Below, in pieces: positions 1-9,103 of a stretch of 64,000 nt of DNA. The notes under the pieces are model-generated. The model made no database searches. It saw only the letters and a list, made by a program, of their open reading frames with translations, and was not told where the DNA came from. Positions within the stretch are counted from its first letter, which is position 1. Every line of letters starts with the position of its first letter. The DNA comes from Nocardioides alkalitolerans DSM 16699 (GTDB lineage: Bacteria; Actinomycetota; Actinomycetes; Propionibacteriales; Nocardioidaceae), in contig NZ_KE384533.1 in the NCBI RefSeq assembly GCF_000426525.1, positions 598,562 through 662,561 on the forward strand. Direction: 5' to 3'. The position numbers and the translations under genes were made by a program.

Positions 1-1
1 C

Positions 2-1483
2 TCCGTCATGCCGACGGCCCCGCTCGACGGCGGCGCCGTGCTGCGCCCGCGCCAGGTGCGCGCCGGCATCCCCCGCGTGCTCGACGAGCTCTGCGACGAC
101 GTGCTCAACACCGACACGCCGCCGCGGGCGCCGTACGACCTGACCACCGCGCGGGGCATCGCCGACTACCTGCGCGAGTACGTCGGGGACCCCGCCGGCA
201 TGGCCGCCCTCGAGGCGGAGCGGGGCACGTCGGCGTCCGGCACCATCCCCGCCGTGCCGGCGGCGCTGCTGACCCCCCTGCCGGTGGTGCGCCCGCACGA
301 CACCCAGTCGGACCGCGAGCGGCCGGTCGAGCGGACCGCCGTCCGGGCCCCGATCACCGCCCCGCTCGCCGCGCCGACCGCGACCCCCGCCCCGACCCCC
401 ACCCCGACCGCCGAGACCCCCGTGGCGCCCGCGACGCCGGCGTCGCCGCCCACGGCCCCGGTCGAGAAGGTCGACGCCCCGTCCTCGGGCGCCGAGGCAC
501 CCGCGAGCGGCAGCACCTCCTCAGGCGACGACGCCCCGGCGCCCGCCCCCCGCACCACCACGCGCACCGACAACGTCGACGTGCCGACCCAGGCCGGCGT
601 GCCGATCTTCGACGACGAGACCGACGACGTGTCGTGGCTCGCGAAGCGCAGCGAGACCCCGCCGCCGCCGCCCGACTTCGAGGACCCGCCGGAGCGCCCG
701 CTGTTCGCGCCCGAGACGCCGGAGGAGATCGCCGCCCGCCGGCGCGCGCAGGAGACGGTCGGGCCGGCGCCGTCGGAGGAGTTCTGGCCCTGGGCCACCG
801 GCCACCGCACCGGCGCCGTGCTGCCCCACCCCGTGCAGGAGCCGGGCGCCCGCCGCCGCGACAAGCCCGGCCGCACGTGGCTGCAGCTCGCGGGCTTCCT
901 GGGCTCGCTGGTGGCGCTGCTGCTGATCGTGGCGGTCGTCTACCAGCTCATGGGCCGTCCCGGTACGTCGGGCGGCGACGACGACGGCGGGTCGACGCCG
1001 TCACCGAGCGCGAGCTCGACCGAGAGCGCCCCGCCGGCGCCGGCGATCGTGCCGGTCGTGGGGGCGACCTCGATCGACCCCGAGGGCTCCGACGGCGAGG
1101 AGAACAGCGACCGTGCCGGCAACGCCGTCGACGGCGACACCGAGACGACGTGGAACACCTCGACGTACTTCCAGCAGTTCGGCCCGGGCGGCCTGAAGAG
1201 CGGTGTCGGCCTGCAGCTCGACCTCGGGGAGAGCCTGGCCCTGACCGGGCTCGAGCTCGACCTCGTGGGCAGCCCGACGACGGTGCAGGTCTACGTGAGC
1301 GACGAGCCGGTGGGCTCGGTCGACGGGCTCGAGCCGGTCGGCGGCGCCGAGGGCGCCTCCGAGCAGGCCCAGATCGCCCTGACAGGCGCGACGGGTCGCT
1401 ACGTGACGATCTGGATCACGTCGCTCCCGCCTGTCGCCGACGGCTTCCGTAGCGAGGTCTCCGAGGTGCGGGTCCTCGGGTGA
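2..1483 (+). CDS. C-terminal part of a kinase-like membrane protein with discoidin-like tail (5' truncated by window)
   Basis: The reading frame is open to the left window edge, so the gene probably starts outside; an ATG at 8 is only the first visible one. The first 70 residues look like the end of a kinase-like region. A long Ala/Pro/Thr-rich linker (roughly residues 90-280) leads to one membrane helix near residues 289-315. The extracytoplasmic C-terminus (from about residue 350) resembles an F5/8 type C (discoidin) beta-sandwich, with AGNAVDGDTETTWN and a repeated LDL pattern. In actinobacteria a pseudokinase-like protein of this design lies between murJ and sigM, and sigM follows here with a 4-bp overlap. 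It may bind cell-wall glycan or precursors. The family assignment rests on context and remembered motifs. Confidence 0.72.
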   Translation, partial: SVMPTAPLDGGAVLRPRQVRAGIPRVLDELCDDVLNTDTPPRAPYDLTTARGIADYLREYVGDPAGMAALEAERGTSASGTIPAVPAALLTPLPVVRPHDTQSDRERPVERTAVRAPITAPLAAPTATPAPTPTPTAETPVAPATPASPPTAPVEKVDAPSSGAEAPASGSTSSGDDAPAPAPRTTTRTDNVDVPTQAGVPIFDDETDDVSWLAKRSETPPPPPDFEDPPERPLFAPETPEEIAARRRAQETVGPAPSEEFWPWATGHRTGAVLPHPVQEPGARRRDKPGRTWLQLAGFLGSLVALLLIVAVVYQLMGRPGTSGGDDDGGSTPSPSASSTESAPPAPAIVPVVGATSIDPEGSDGEENSDRAGNAVDGDTETTWNTSTYFQQFGPGGLKSGVGLQLDLGESLALTGLELDLVGSPTTVQVYVSDEPVGSVDGLEPVGGAEGASEQAQIALTGATGRYVTIWITSLPPVADGFRSEVSEVRVLG

Positions 1484-2199
1484 CCGGCCCGGCGCCCGAC
1501 CGGGCGAGCGAGGAGCCGAGCGGCCACGAGGCCGACGACGCCACGTTGCTGCGCGCCCACGTCGCGGGTGACCCGGTCGCGTTCGGGGTGCTGGCCGCCC
1601 GGCACCGCGACCGTCTCTGGGCGGTGGCGCTGCGCACCATGGGCAACCCGGACGACGCGGCCGACGGCCTCCAGGACGGCCTGGTCGCCGCCTTCCGGCG
1701 GGCGGGCTCCTTCCGCGGCGACGCCGCCGTCACCACCTGGCTGCACCGGGTGGTGGTCAACGCCTGCCTCGACCGGCTCCGGGCGATGAAGGTGCGCGCC
1801 GCCGACCCCCTGCCCGACGACCTCGACGAGCACGCCGGACGGGGCGCCGTCACCGCGTCGCGCGGCGTGGTCGACCCCGCCGACGAGGCCGTCACCGGCG
1901 AGCAGCGGCGTCGGGTGCTCGACGCCCTGGCCACGCTCGCCCCGGAGCAGCGCGCCGCCGTGGTGCTGGTCGACATGGAGGGCTACTCGGTCGCCGAGGC
2001 GGCGGAGGTGCTCGACTGCGCGGTCGGCACCGTGAAGTCCCGCTGCTCGCGCGCCCGCGCCAAGCTCGCCGGGGTGCTGGCCGACCTCCTCGACGTGTCC
2101 GAGCCCGCGCAGGACGCCCCCTCGTCGTGGAACCCGGAGCCGCCGTCGCCCGTCTCATCCCCCGAGTCGCCGCGTGGACCGCCGCTCGGCCCGGCGTGA
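1480..2199 (+). CDS. sigM: ECF RNA polymerase sigma factor, SigM-like
   Basis: 239 residues. The GTG start at 1480 overlaps the previous stop as GTGA. Sigma region 2 covers about residues 25-110 (GDPVAFGVLAARHRDRLW, the DDAADGLQDGLVAAF helix, then TTWLHRVVVNACLDRLR). Sigma region 4 covers about 140-205, with LAPEQRAAVVLVDMEGYSVA and the recognition helix around GTVKSRCSRARAKL. A proline-rich tail follows. Next to trxB-trxA and followed by a one-helix membrane protein, it matches the actinobacterial SigM locus, which in mycobacteria answers oxidative and surface stress. The downstream gene is its likely anti-sigma factor. Confidence 0.9.
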   Translation: MTGPAPDRASEEPSGHEADDATLLRAHVAGDPVAFGVLAARHRDRLWAVALRTMGNPDDAADGLQDGLVAAFRRAGSFRGDAAVTTWLHRVVVNACLDRLRAMKVRAADPLPDDLDEHAGRGAVTASRGVVDPADEAVTGEQRRRVLDALATLAPEQRAAVVLVDMEGYSVAEAAEVLDCAVGTVKSRCSRARAKLAGVLADLLDVSEPAQDAPSSWNPEPPSPVSSPESPRGPPLGPA

Positions 2200-2239
2200 C
2201 CCTGCCCCGGATCCACCCGACAGCGCACGAGGAGGTGAC

Positions 2240-3106
2240 ATGAGCGACCCCCACGACCCCCACGACCCGACGTACGACGGCGATGCCGCCGACGACGCAC
2301 CCCTCTCCCCGGAGCAGGAGGCGGCGCTCCGCCGCCTGCTGCGGGGGGCCCGGCACACCGGGCCGACCCCGGAGGCGGTCGCCACACGCCTCGACGACGT
2401 GATCGCCGGCCTCGCCCGCGAGCGCGCCGCCGGCACGTCGGCCGTCACCGACCTCCCGCCACGCGCCGTACCGCCCCTGCCCGGCACGACCACCGGCCAC
2501 CACCCCGGCCCGACGCCCGCACCGCTCGACCTCGACGCCGCCCGCCGGCGCCGCGGGCGGCTCACCACCGTGTTCCTCGCCGCCGCCGCGGTCGTCGTGG
2601 CCGTCGGCGTGGGCGGTGTCGTGCTGCCCCAGGTGACCGGGGGCGAGAGCGACAGCAACGACTCCGCCGACACGAGTGCCGAGTCGGCGCCCTCGTCGAG
2701 CTCGCAGGAGGACGGCGCCGGTGCCGCCGAGGCCCCGCCGCAGGCCGCGCCCACGCCGGACGACGTCACGCCGCAGCAGAGCGTGGCGTCCCTGGCCCGG
2801 ATCGCCCCCGCCCCCGGCACCGTCGTGGGGGCGCCGGACGACCGCGACCTCTCGGCCGACGTCACCGTCGAGGACGCGACCTCCGTGCTCGCGTCGGCCG
2901 CCGCCGGCGCCGGTCGCGCGCTCGATCCCTCCACCTGCGGGGGCGTGAGCGCCGACGAGGGCGGTGTGCTCACGTCGTACGACGGGAGCCCCGCGCTGCT
3001 CGTGGTCGAGATCGTCGGGGGGGACGACCCGACGAGCGCCCTGCTCACGCTGCGCGACTGCGGCTCCGGCGACGAGGTCTGGTCGGCTGTGGTCGGCGCC
3101 CGCTGA
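2240..3106 (+). CDS. Probable membrane-anchored anti-sigma factor (RsmA-like)
   Basis: 288 residues. The ATG at 2240 is chosen because a strong ribosome site (GAGGAGGTG, 2230-2238) stands just upstream. A cytoplasmic N-terminus with LSPEQEAALRRLLRGAR, a possible helix for sigma binding, is followed by a Pro-rich linker. One membrane helix lies near residues 110-133 (LTTVFLAAAAVVVAVGVGG). The outer domain has a Ser/Glu-rich stalk and two cysteines in the last third (DPSTCGG and LRDCGSG) that could form a disulfide. No ZAS zinc motif (HxxxCxxC) is visible, so this is a SigM partner by position and topology only. Transcription with sigM is likely, with about 40 bp between them. Confidence 0.62.
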   Translation: MSDPHDPHDPTYDGDAADDAPLSPEQEAALRRLLRGARHTGPTPEAVATRLDDVIAGLARERAAGTSAVTDLPPRAVPPLPGTTTGHHPGPTPAPLDLDAARRRRGRLTTVFLAAAAVVVAVGVGGVVLPQVTGGESDSNDSADTSAESAPSSSSQEDGAGAAEAPPQAAPTPDDVTPQQSVASLARIAPAPGTVVGAPDDRDLSADVTVEDATSVLASAAAGAGRALDPSTCGGVSADEGGVLTSYDGSPALLVVEIVGGDDPTSALLTLRDCGSGDEVWSAVVGAR

Positions 3107-3238
3107 GGCACTCCGCGGCCGGTCGCGAGGTGGTCGGCAGGTGCTCCACCCGCCCCGGGGAATCCCTCTCCCCTACGATCGGTTGTAGCCCGTGCAGGCC
3201 GCACCACCCCCCGTACCGACCCCAGGAGCATCCACCTC

Positions 3239-4270
3239 ATGACCGACCAGTCCGCCACCTCCTCCGAGCCGCGCAACGTCATCGTCATCGGCTCGGGTCC
3301 GTCGGGCTACACGGCTGCCGTGTACGCCGCCCGTGCCGCGCTCGAGCCGCTCGTCTTCGAGGGCTCGGTGACCGCCGGCGGCGCGCTCATGAACACCACC
3401 GAGGTCGAGAACTTCCCCGGCTTCCGCGACGGCATCATGGGCCCGGCCCTGATGGACGAGATGCGGGCCCAGGCCGAGCGCTTCGGTGCCGAGCTGATCT
3501 CCGACGACGTCGTCGAGGTCGACCTCACCGGCGACGTGAAGATCGTGAAGACGGCCACCGACACCTACACGGCGAAGGCCGTCGTGCTCGCGATGGGCTC
3601 GGGCTACCGCAAGCTCGGCCTCGAGGGCGAGGACCTCTTCTCCGGCAAGGGCGTCTCCTGGTGCGCGACCTGCGACGGGTTCTTCTTCCGCCAGCAGGAG
3701 ATCGCGGTCGTCGGCGGCGGTGACTCCGCGGTCGAGGAGGCGACGTTCCTGACGCGCTTCGCGTCGAAGGTCTACCTCATCCACCGTCGTGACGAGCTGC
3801 GCGCGTCGAAGATCATGGTCGAGCGCGCCGAGGCCGACCCCAAGCTGGAGTTCGTCTGGAACTCCGAGGTCGCCGAGATCAACGGCTCCGACAAGCTGGA
3901 GAACGTCACGCTGCGCGACACCGTCACCGGTGAGACCCGGCCGCTCGCGGTCACCGGTCTCTTCGTCGCCATCGGCCACGACCCGCGCTCCGAGCTGCTC
4001 GGCGGCCAGGTCGACCTCGACGACGAGGGTTACGTGCTCGTGCAGCACCCCTCGACCGCCACGAACCTGCCCGGCGTCTTCGCCGCCGGCGACCTCGTCG
4101 ACCACCAGTACCGCCAGGCGATCACCGCTGCCGGCACCGGGTGCGCGGCGTCGCTGGACGCCGAGCGCTACCTGGCCGACCTCGAGCACTCCTCGGCGTC
4201 GCCCCAGCAGGCGCAGGACGCGGTGGCGAGCGAGTTCGTCACCGAGGCCGTCCAGACCGCCGGTCTCTGA
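3239..4270 (+). CDS. trxB: Thioredoxin-disulfide reductase
   Basis: 343 residues. This FAD enzyme passes electrons from NADPH to thioredoxin in the cytoplasm. The FAD loop [16 protein letters not shown] lies near residues 18-33, the redox pair is WCATCDG near 140-146, and the NADPH loop [10 protein letters not shown] is near 160. The second FAD contact, [15 protein letters not shown], and the flavin-end sequence [16 protein letters not shown] are present. The C-terminus runs about 30 residues past the usual end. An AGGAG about 12 nt upstream supports the ATG. Its partner trxA begins 124 bp downstream. Placement after sigM is typical of actinobacteria, where the pair often belongs to a thiol-stress regulon. 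Confidence 0.97.
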   Translation: MTDQSATSSEPRNVIVIGSGPSGYTAAVYAARAALEPLVFEGSVTAGGALMNTTEVENFPGFRDGIMGPALMDEMRAQAERFGAELISDDVVEVDLTGDVKIVKTATDTYTAKAVVLAMGSGYRKLGLEGEDLFSGKGVSWCATCDGFFFRQQEIAVVGGGDSAVEEATFLTRFASKVYLIHRRDELRASKIMVERAEADPKLEFVWNSEVAEINGSDKLENVTLRDTVTGETRPLAVTGLFVAIGHDPRSELLGGQVDLDDEGYVLVQHPSTATNLPGVFAAGDLVDHQYRQAITAAGTGCAASLDAERYLADLEHSSASPQQAQDAVASEFVTEAVQTAGL

Positions 4271-4394
4271 TCCGGCGGATCCGTCGCGGGCCCTGCGGCC
4301 CTGAGGATCCGTCTGACAGAACCGGAACCGGGAAGAACGCGCGCCCCTGCGACGTTCTACCTCTATCCGACCATCCCGTACGAGAGGAATCACC

Positions 4395-4721
4395 GTGGCT
4401 GACATCGCTGCCGTCACCGACGCCGAGTTCGAGGCGCAGGTCCTGAAGTCCGACAAGCCCGTCCTCGTGGACTTCTGGGCCGAGTGGTGCGGCCCCTGCC
4501 GTCAGGTGTCGCCGATCCTCGACGAGATCGCGAACGCCCACGGCGACAAGATCACCTTCGTGAAGATGAACGTCGACGAGAACCCGGTGACGCCGTCCAA
4601 CTACCGCGTCACCGGCATCCCGACGCTCAACGTCTACAAGGGCGGCGAGGTCGTCAAGACCATCGTCGGCGCCAAGCCGAAGGCGGCGCTGCTCAAGGAG
4701 CTCGACGAGTTCATCGCCTGA
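4395..4721 (+). CDS. trxA: Thioredoxin
   Basis: 108 residues, the normal length for a single-domain thioredoxin. It is the cytoplasmic disulfide reductant and substrate of the TrxB encoded upstream. The active site FWAEWCGPCRQ is near residues 27-37, and the cis-proline loop GIPTLNVYKGG is near residues 74-84. The GTG start follows GAGAGGAAT. The C-terminal helix LLKELDEFI is intact. A long hairpin just after the stop (4754-4795) probably ends the trxB-trxA unit. Confidence 0.97.
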   Translation: MADIAAVTDAEFEAQVLKSDKPVLVDFWAEWCGPCRQVSPILDEIANAHGDKITFVKMNVDENPVTPSNYRVTGIPTLNVYKGGEVVKTIVGAKPKAALLKELDEFIA

Positions 4722-4753
4722 TCCACCGCGGCTCACGCCGCACCGCACGACGT

Positions 4754-4795
4754 CGACGACGGTCGGCCCCACGTCCCGGGGGCCGGCCGTCGTCG
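4754..4795 (+). terminator. Hairpin terminator after trxA
   Basis: Arms CGACGACGGTCGGCCCC and GGGGCCGGCCGTCGTCG form a 17-bp stem with one mismatch and an 8-nt loop, followed by TCGTT. It begins 33 bp after the trxA stop. Confidence 0.6.
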
Positions 4796-4877
4796 TCGTT
4801 CCGGGGGTCGCGGCGGCGGGCGGCCACCACGCTAGGCTCGGGCGTCCGCTGAGCCGAAGCACCCAGGAGAGTCCCCC

Positions 4878-5651
4878 GTGCGTGACCTGACCTATCCCGC
4901 CGTCATCGTCTCCGCGAAGCTGGCGTTCCGGCTCCTGGGCCAGAAGTTCCAGATGAGCGGCACCGAGCACGTGCCGCGCACCGGTGGCGTGATGCTGGCG
5001 GTCAACCACGTCGGCTACGTCGACTACGTGTACGGCGGGCTGGCCGCCGACCCGTCGAAGCGGCTGGTGCGCTTCATGGCGAAGAAGGAGATCTTCGACA
5101 ACGCCGTCGGCGGGCCCGTGATGCGCAGCTTCCACCACATCGAGGTCGACCGTGGCGACGGTGCGGCGTCGGCGGCCAAGGCCATCGAGTACCTCCGGGC
5201 GGGCGAGGCCGTCGGCATCTTCCCGGAGGCGACGATCTCCCGGTCGTTCGAGATCAAGGAGATCAAGACCGGGGCCGTGCGTATCGCAGCGGCCGCCGGC
5301 GTGCCGGTGCTGCCGGTCGTGCTCTTCGGCACCCAGCGGATCTGGACGAAGGACCACCCCCGCGACTTCTCGCGCGGCACCACGATCGGCCTGCACGTCG
5401 GCGCGCCGCTCCACCCGACGGGTGACGACCCCGTCGGCGACACCGAGAAGCTGCACACCGCGATGAAGGGTCTGCTCGACCACGCGATCGAGGTCTACCC
5501 GGCGGAGGAGAAGCCGGCCGGCGCCTGGTGGGTGCCCGCCCGCTTCGGCGGCGGAGCGCCCACGCTCGAGGAGGCGGAGCGCCTCGACGCGGAGGAGAAG
5601 CGCGAGCGGGCGGCCAAGCGAGCCGCCAAGCGTGCGGCCAAGAGGAAGTGA
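4878..5651 (+). CDS. 1-acyl-sn-glycerol-3-phosphate acyltransferase family protein
   Basis: 257 residues, PlsC-like. The catalytic HX4D motif is in NHVGYVD (near residue 40), and the second block EATISRS (near residue 117) corresponds to the FPEG-type substrate-binding motif. FGTQRIW and the flanking helices fit phosphatidic-acid-forming acyltransferases. The GTG at 4878 is preceded by AGGAGA. The C-terminus is a basic, repetitive tail (RERAAKRAAKRAAKRK) that could sit on the membrane surface or bind nucleic acid. It is a single gene between trxA and a shared terminator with parB. The exact acyl substrate cannot be told. Confidence 0.86.
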   Translation: MRDLTYPAVIVSAKLAFRLLGQKFQMSGTEHVPRTGGVMLAVNHVGYVDYVYGGLAADPSKRLVRFMAKKEIFDNAVGGPVMRSFHHIEVDRGDGAASAAKAIEYLRAGEAVGIFPEATISRSFEIKEIKTGAVRIAAAAGVPVLPVVLFGTQRIWTKDHPRDFSRGTTIGLHVGAPLHPTGDDPVGDTEKLHTAMKGLLDHAIEVYPAEEKPAGAWWVPARFGGGAPTLEEAERLDAEEKRERAAKRAAKRAAKRK

Positions 5652-5657
5652 TCCAGT

Positions 5658-5708
5658 AGCGAAGCGACCAATGGTTTTGTCGACAAAGCCATTCGTCGCT
5701 TCGTTGCT
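5658..5708. terminator. Bidirectional terminator between acyltransferase and parB
   Basis: Imperfect inverted repeat AGCGAAGCGACCAATGG (5658-5674) against CCATTCGTCGCTTCGTTGCT (5689-5708) around TTTTGTCGACAAAG. It fills the 64-bp gap between two convergent genes and has T-rich flanks on both strands. Confidence 0.75.
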
Positions 5709-5715
5709 TTAATGA

Positions 5716-6699
5716 CTAGTCGGCGGGGCTGGACGGGTCGATGACCGCCATGATGCGCTGCAGGTCGTCCAAAGAGGCGAACTCCACCGTGATCCGGCCC
5801 TTGCTGCGGCCCAGATCGACCTTCACACGTGTCTCCAGACGCTCTGAGAGGCGCTCTGCCACCTCGGAGAGGCCCGGATCGGTCGTCTTCGGGGCCCGCC
5901 GGCGCGTCTCAGGGGCGCTGTCAGCATCGCCGAGCGCCACGATCTCCTCCAGAGCACGCACGCTGATGCCTTCGGCGACCACGCGCTGCGCCAGACGGTC
6001 CTGAGCCTCGCCACCCGGGACGCCCAGGAGCGACCGAGCGTGACCCGCGGAGAGCACGCCAGCTGCGACGCGCCGCTGCACGGCTGGCGTCAGCTTGAGC
6101 AGGCGCAAGGTGTTGCTGATCTGGGGTCGTGACCGACCGATGCGCTGGGCGAGCTCCTCGTGGGTGCACGAGAAGTCCTCGAGGAGCTGCGCGTACGCCG
6201 CCGCCTCCTCGAGCGCGTTCAGCTGGCTGCGGTGGAGGTTCTCCAGGAGCGCGTCCCGGAGCATGTCCGTGTCCTCGGTCTCCCGCACGATCGCCGGGAT
6301 GACGCCGAGACCGGCCTGCTGGGTCGCGCGCCACCGGCGCTCGCCCATGATGAGCTCGTACGACGCGTCGCCGGTCCGCCGTACGACGACGGGCTGCAGC
6401 AGCCCGATCTCGCCGATGGAGAAGACCAGCTCGGCCATGGCGTCCTCGTCGAAGACCTGCCGGGGCTGACGGGCGTTGGGGGAGATCTGCTCCACCGGCA
6501 GCTCGGCGAAGTAGGCGCCGTCGACCGGTGCGAGCTCCGGACCGCCCGCCTTCGTCTGCGCGGAGGGGGTGCGGTCGACGGTCTCCGCGTCGCCGGCCTC
6601 GGAGCCGCCGTTCGACGTGGAACCAGCAGGTTCGGGCGCCGTCGGAATCAGCGAACCGAGACCGCGGCCCAGTCCGCGACGCTGGGGCTGCTTGGTCAT
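5716..6699 (-). CDS. parB: Chromosome-partitioning protein ParB
   Basis: 327 residues. It is a CTP-dependent DNA clamp that loads at parS and organises the origin region with ParA and SMC. The N-terminal ParB box contains the CTP-binding GERRWRA (near residue 117) and [10 protein letters not shown]. The helix-turn-helix [19 protein letters not shown] is near residues 155-175. The C-terminal dimer domain ends with [16 protein letters not shown]. The N-terminus ([17 protein letters not shown]) is the conserved ParA-contacting peptide. Its ATG overlaps the parA stop (ATGA), so the pair is translationally coupled. Two parS sites lie 1-1.8 kb upstream. Confidence 0.97.
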   Translation of the reverse strand: MTKQPQRRGLGRGLGSLIPTAPEPAGSTSNGGSEAGDAETVDRTPSAQTKAGGPELAPVDGAYFAELPVEQISPNARQPRQVFDEDAMAELVFSIGEIGLLQPVVVRRTGDASYELIMGERRWRATQQAGLGVIPAIVRETEDTDMLRDALLENLHRSQLNALEEAAAYAQLLEDFSCTHEELAQRIGRSRPQISNTLRLLKLTPAVQRRVAAGVLSAGHARSLLGVPGGEAQDRLAQRVVAEGISVRALEEIVALGDADSAPETRRRAPKTTDPGLSEVAERLSERLETRVKVDLGRSKGRITVEFASLDDLQRIMAVIDPSSPAD

Positions 6700-7700
6700 G
6701 CCTTCACGCTCCGCTGTCCGATCTCGCGAGCGGCGCCGAGGTAGGCGAGCGCGCCCGGGGAGCCGGGGTCGTAGGTCATCACGGTCTGGGCGTACGACGG
6801 GGCCTCGCTGACGCGTACGGACCGGGGGATCATCGTCTTCAGCACCTGCGGACCGAAGTGCTCGCGCACCTCCTCGGCCACGCCGGCGGCCAGACGCGTG
6901 CGCCCGTCGTACATGGTGACGAGGATGGTGGAGATGTTCAGGTTCGGATTGAGGTGCTGGCGCACCATCTCGACCGTCTCGATGAGCTGCCCGAGGCCCT
7001 CGAGGGCGTAGTACTCCGCCTGGATCGGGATCAGCACCTCCTTAGCGGCCACGAGGGCGTTGAGCGTGAGCAACCCCAGGGAGGGCGGGCAGTCCACGAT
7101 CACGTAGTCGTAGCGGCCGTCGCCGGCCGAGGCGTCACCGATGAGGGGACTGGCGTTGAGCGCCTTCGTCAGCCGGTTCTCGCGGGCCACCACGCTGACG
7201 AGCTCGATCTCGGCGCCGGCGAGGTCGATCGTGGCCGGGACGACGTGCAGTCCCTCGATCTCCGGGCTGGGCTGGGCGACGTCGGCCAGGGGAGCACCCT
7301 CGACCAGCAGGTCGTACGTCGACGGCGTCCCGCGGTGGTGGGCGATGTCGAGGGCCGTGGAGGCGTTGCCCTGGGGGTCGAGGTCGATCACCAGCACGTG
7401 CTGCCCGAGCTGCGCCAAGGCGGCCGCGAGGTTGACGGTCGACGTGGTCTTGCCGACGCCGCCCTTCTGGTTGGCGACCACCATGACGCGCGTGGCGTCC
7501 GGGCGGGGGATGGCCATGCGGCGAGCACCGTCGCGGGCGAGGAGCGACGTCTCGACCGCCCGGGCCAGTGGCGTGGTCAGATCGTCGCTGGGGGCCGCGG
7601 TCTCGGCGAGATCCGCGGCGGTGCGCACGCGGTACGGCGCCGGGGCGCCGTTCTCGTTGCCTGTTTCACGTGAAACCACGTCATCAACCCTTTGCCTCAT
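6696..7700 (-). CDS. parA: Chromosome-partitioning ATPase ParA
   Basis: About 334 residues from the ATG at 7700; an in-frame ATG at 7718 and a TTG at 7721 are alternatives, and none has a clear ribosome site. A deviant Walker A ([11 protein letters not shown]) has the signature lysine of the ParA/MinD class. [14 protein letters not shown] and [18 protein letters not shown] are the Walker A' and B strands. It uses ATP-dependent DNA binding to move ParB-parS complexes. The N-terminal VVSRET is the translation of a parS site. The region just upstream carries three DnaA-box-like sequences. Confidence 0.95.
   Translation of the reverse strand: MRQRVDDVVSRETGNENGAPAPYRVRTAADLAETAAPSDDLTTPLARAVETSLLARDGARRMAIPRPDATRVMVVANQKGGVGKTTSTVNLAAALAQLGQHVLVIDLDPQGNASTALDIAHHRGTPSTYDLLVEGAPLADVAQPSPEIEGLHVVPATIDLAGAEIELVSVVARENRLTKALNASPLIGDASAGDGRYDYVIVDCPPSLGLLTLNALVAAKEVLIPIQAEYYALEGLGQLIETVEMVRQHLNPNLNISTILVTMYDGRTRLAAGVAEEVREHFGPQVLKTMIPRSVRVSEAPSYAQTVMTYDPGSPGALAYLGAAREIGQRSVKA
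7662..7677. promoter_or_regulatory. parS: parS site inside parA
   Basis: TGTTTCACGTGAAACC matches the 16-bp parS consensus at 15 positions, and the 14-bp palindrome core GTTTCACGTGAAAC is perfect. It lies inside the parA N-terminal coding region and encodes VSRET in the reading frame. It is the probable ParB loading site. Confidence 0.93.
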
Positions 7701-7702
7701 GG

Positions 7703-7777
7703 TGTGGATAGACACCATCAATCTGTGGAGAACTGGTCCAGACGGCCTACAACCGCGCGGAAAAGCCCTGTGTACAA
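7703..7777. promoter_or_regulatory. Three DnaA-box-like 9-mers upstream of parA
   Basis: On the minus strand, CTATCCACA (7711-7703), TTCTCCACA (7732-7724) and TTGTACACA (7777-7769) each resemble TTWTNCACA, with one difference or fewer in the conserved positions of most. They occupy the short rsmG-parA gap and could let DnaA control parAB transcription. This is a motif match by eye only. Confidence 0.4.
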
Positions 7778-7841
7778 CTCTCAGCCCCGTCGGGCCGCGT
7801 CGACGCTCACCGCGGTGGGCCGAGCACTCAACCTAACGATC

Positions 7842-8489
7842 TCACTTCGTACGCACCACTCGGACCAACGTGGTCGGGGGAGAGACCACGTCACCGCCCA
7901 CCTCGAGCACCTCGGCGGGGCGGGAGGACCAGCGTCGCAGTGCCTGAGCCGACCCTGCCACCTCTTCGGCGGCACTCGAGCCCTTCATGGCCAGCAGCAC
8001 ACCGTCCCGACGGACGAGGGGCATCGACCAGCCCGCCAGCTTCGTCAGGGCGGCCACCGCCCGGGACGTGACGACGTCGAAGGTGCGGGCGCCGTGCACC
8101 TCCTCGGCGCGGGCTCGGACGACCTCGACGTTGTCGAGTGCCAGCTCGTCGACGACCTCCTGGAGGAAGGTCACCCGTCGCTGCAGCGGCTCGATCAGGG
8201 TCACCTGCAGGTCCGGGCGCCGGATGGCCAGGACGACGCCGGGGAGACCCGCCCCCGTACCGACGTCGGCGACGGTCGCGTCGTGGGGGAGGACGTCCGT
8301 CACGACCGCACAGTTCAGGAGGTGGCGCTCCCAGAGGCGGGGCACCTCGCGGGGACCGATGAGGCCCCGCACCACGCCCGCGTCCGCCAGGAGGTCGGCG
8401 TACGCGGTCATGAGGGGCCACCGCTCGACGTCAAACACCCCCCGGGCCTCAGCGGGCACGGGGGGCGTTTCACGTGAAACGTCGTCCAT
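7842..8489 (-). CDS. rsmG: 16S rRNA (guanine-527-N7)-methyltransferase
   Basis: 215 residues. It transfers methyl from SAM to N7 of G527 in 16S rRNA; loss gives low-level streptomycin resistance in several bacteria. The SAM-binding ADVGTGAGLPGVVLAI is near residues 72-88, followed by LIEPLQRRVTFLQEV. DVVTSRAVAAL is the conserved active-site strand. The ATG at 8489 begins MDDVSRETPP, in which VSRET is again a translated parS palindrome. It is the usual neighbour of khpB and parA in origin regions. Confidence 0.95.
   Translation of the reverse strand: MDDVSRETPPVPAEARGVFDVERWPLMTAYADLLADAGVVRGLIGPREVPRLWERHLLNCAVVTDVLPHDATVADVGTGAGLPGVVLAIRRPDLQVTLIEPLQRRVTFLQEVVDELALDNVEVVRARAEEVHGARTFDVVTSRAVAALTKLAGWSMPLVRRDGVLLAMKGSSAAEEVAGSAQALRRWSSRPAEVLEVGGDVVSPPTTLVRVVRTK
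8467..8480. promoter_or_regulatory. parS: parS site at the 5' end of rsmG
   Basis: The perfect 14-bp palindrome GTTTCACGTGAAAC spans codons 4-8 of rsmG. The outer bases (C and G) differ from the 16-bp consensus. With the parA site it forms a pair 0.8 kb apart. Confidence 0.9.
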
Positions 8490-8499
8490 CAGGAGATCG

Positions 8500-9063
8500 T
8501 CACTCCGGCAGGATCACGACGAAGCGGCGGGGCTCGACGCCCTCGGACTCCGACACCAGTCCGGCGGCGGCCACGGCGTCGTGCACCACCTTGCGCTCGA
8601 ACGGCGACATGGCGTCCAGGGACACCTTCTCCTTCGACGACCTCACGTCGGCGATGGCGTCGGCCGCGATCTTCTCGAGGGCCGCACGCTTCTCGGCGCG
8701 GTGCCCGGAGATGTCCAGCATGAGGCGCGAGCGCTCCCCGGTCTCCCGGTAGACCGCCAGCCGGGTGAGCTCCTGGAGCGCGTCCAGCACCTCGCCCTTG
8801 GCGCCCACCAGCTGCGAGAGGTCGGCACCCACGATGGAGACCGACGCACGGTCACCCTCCACGTCGATGTCCAGGTCGCCGTCGAGGTCCGCGATGTCGA
8901 GCAGCTCCTCGAGGTAGTCCGCGGCGATGTCGCCCTCCTGCTCCAGGCGCGACACGCGCGCGCTGGGCTCGGCGGCGTCCGTCGACGTCTCCTCGACGGC
9001 CTCCACGGCCTCGGTCTCCTGCGTCTGCTCCGGCTCCACGCCGGTGTCCGTCGTACCCGTCAC
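8500..9063 (-). CDS. khpB: KH/R3H RNA-binding protein (KhpB/Jag family)
   Basis: 187 residues from the GTG at 9063, which has AAGGGGTGGG upstream; the frame runs further but upstream residues are low-complexity and overlap yidC. An acidic N-terminus rich in Glu and Thr precedes a KH-like fold (GADLSQLVGAKGEVLDALQE, near residues 90-110). A C-terminal R3H domain has the RxxxH-type helix DAMSPFERKVVHDAVA. KhpB with KhpA binds RNA and affects elongation and division in Gram-positives. It sits between yidC and rsmG, as in most bacteria. Confidence 0.9.
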   Translation of the reverse strand: MTGTTDTGVEPEQTQETEAVEAVEETSTDAAEPSARVSRLEQEGDIAADYLEELLDIADLDGDLDIDVEGDRASVSIVGADLSQLVGAKGEVLDALQELTRLAVYRETGERSRLMLDISGHRAEKRAALEKIAADAIADVRSSKEKVSLDAMSPFERKVVHDAVAAAGLVSESEGVEPRRFVVILPE

Positions 9064-9103
9064 TGGGCCCACCCCTTCATCAACGACGTCCTGGTGAGGA
9101 CGT

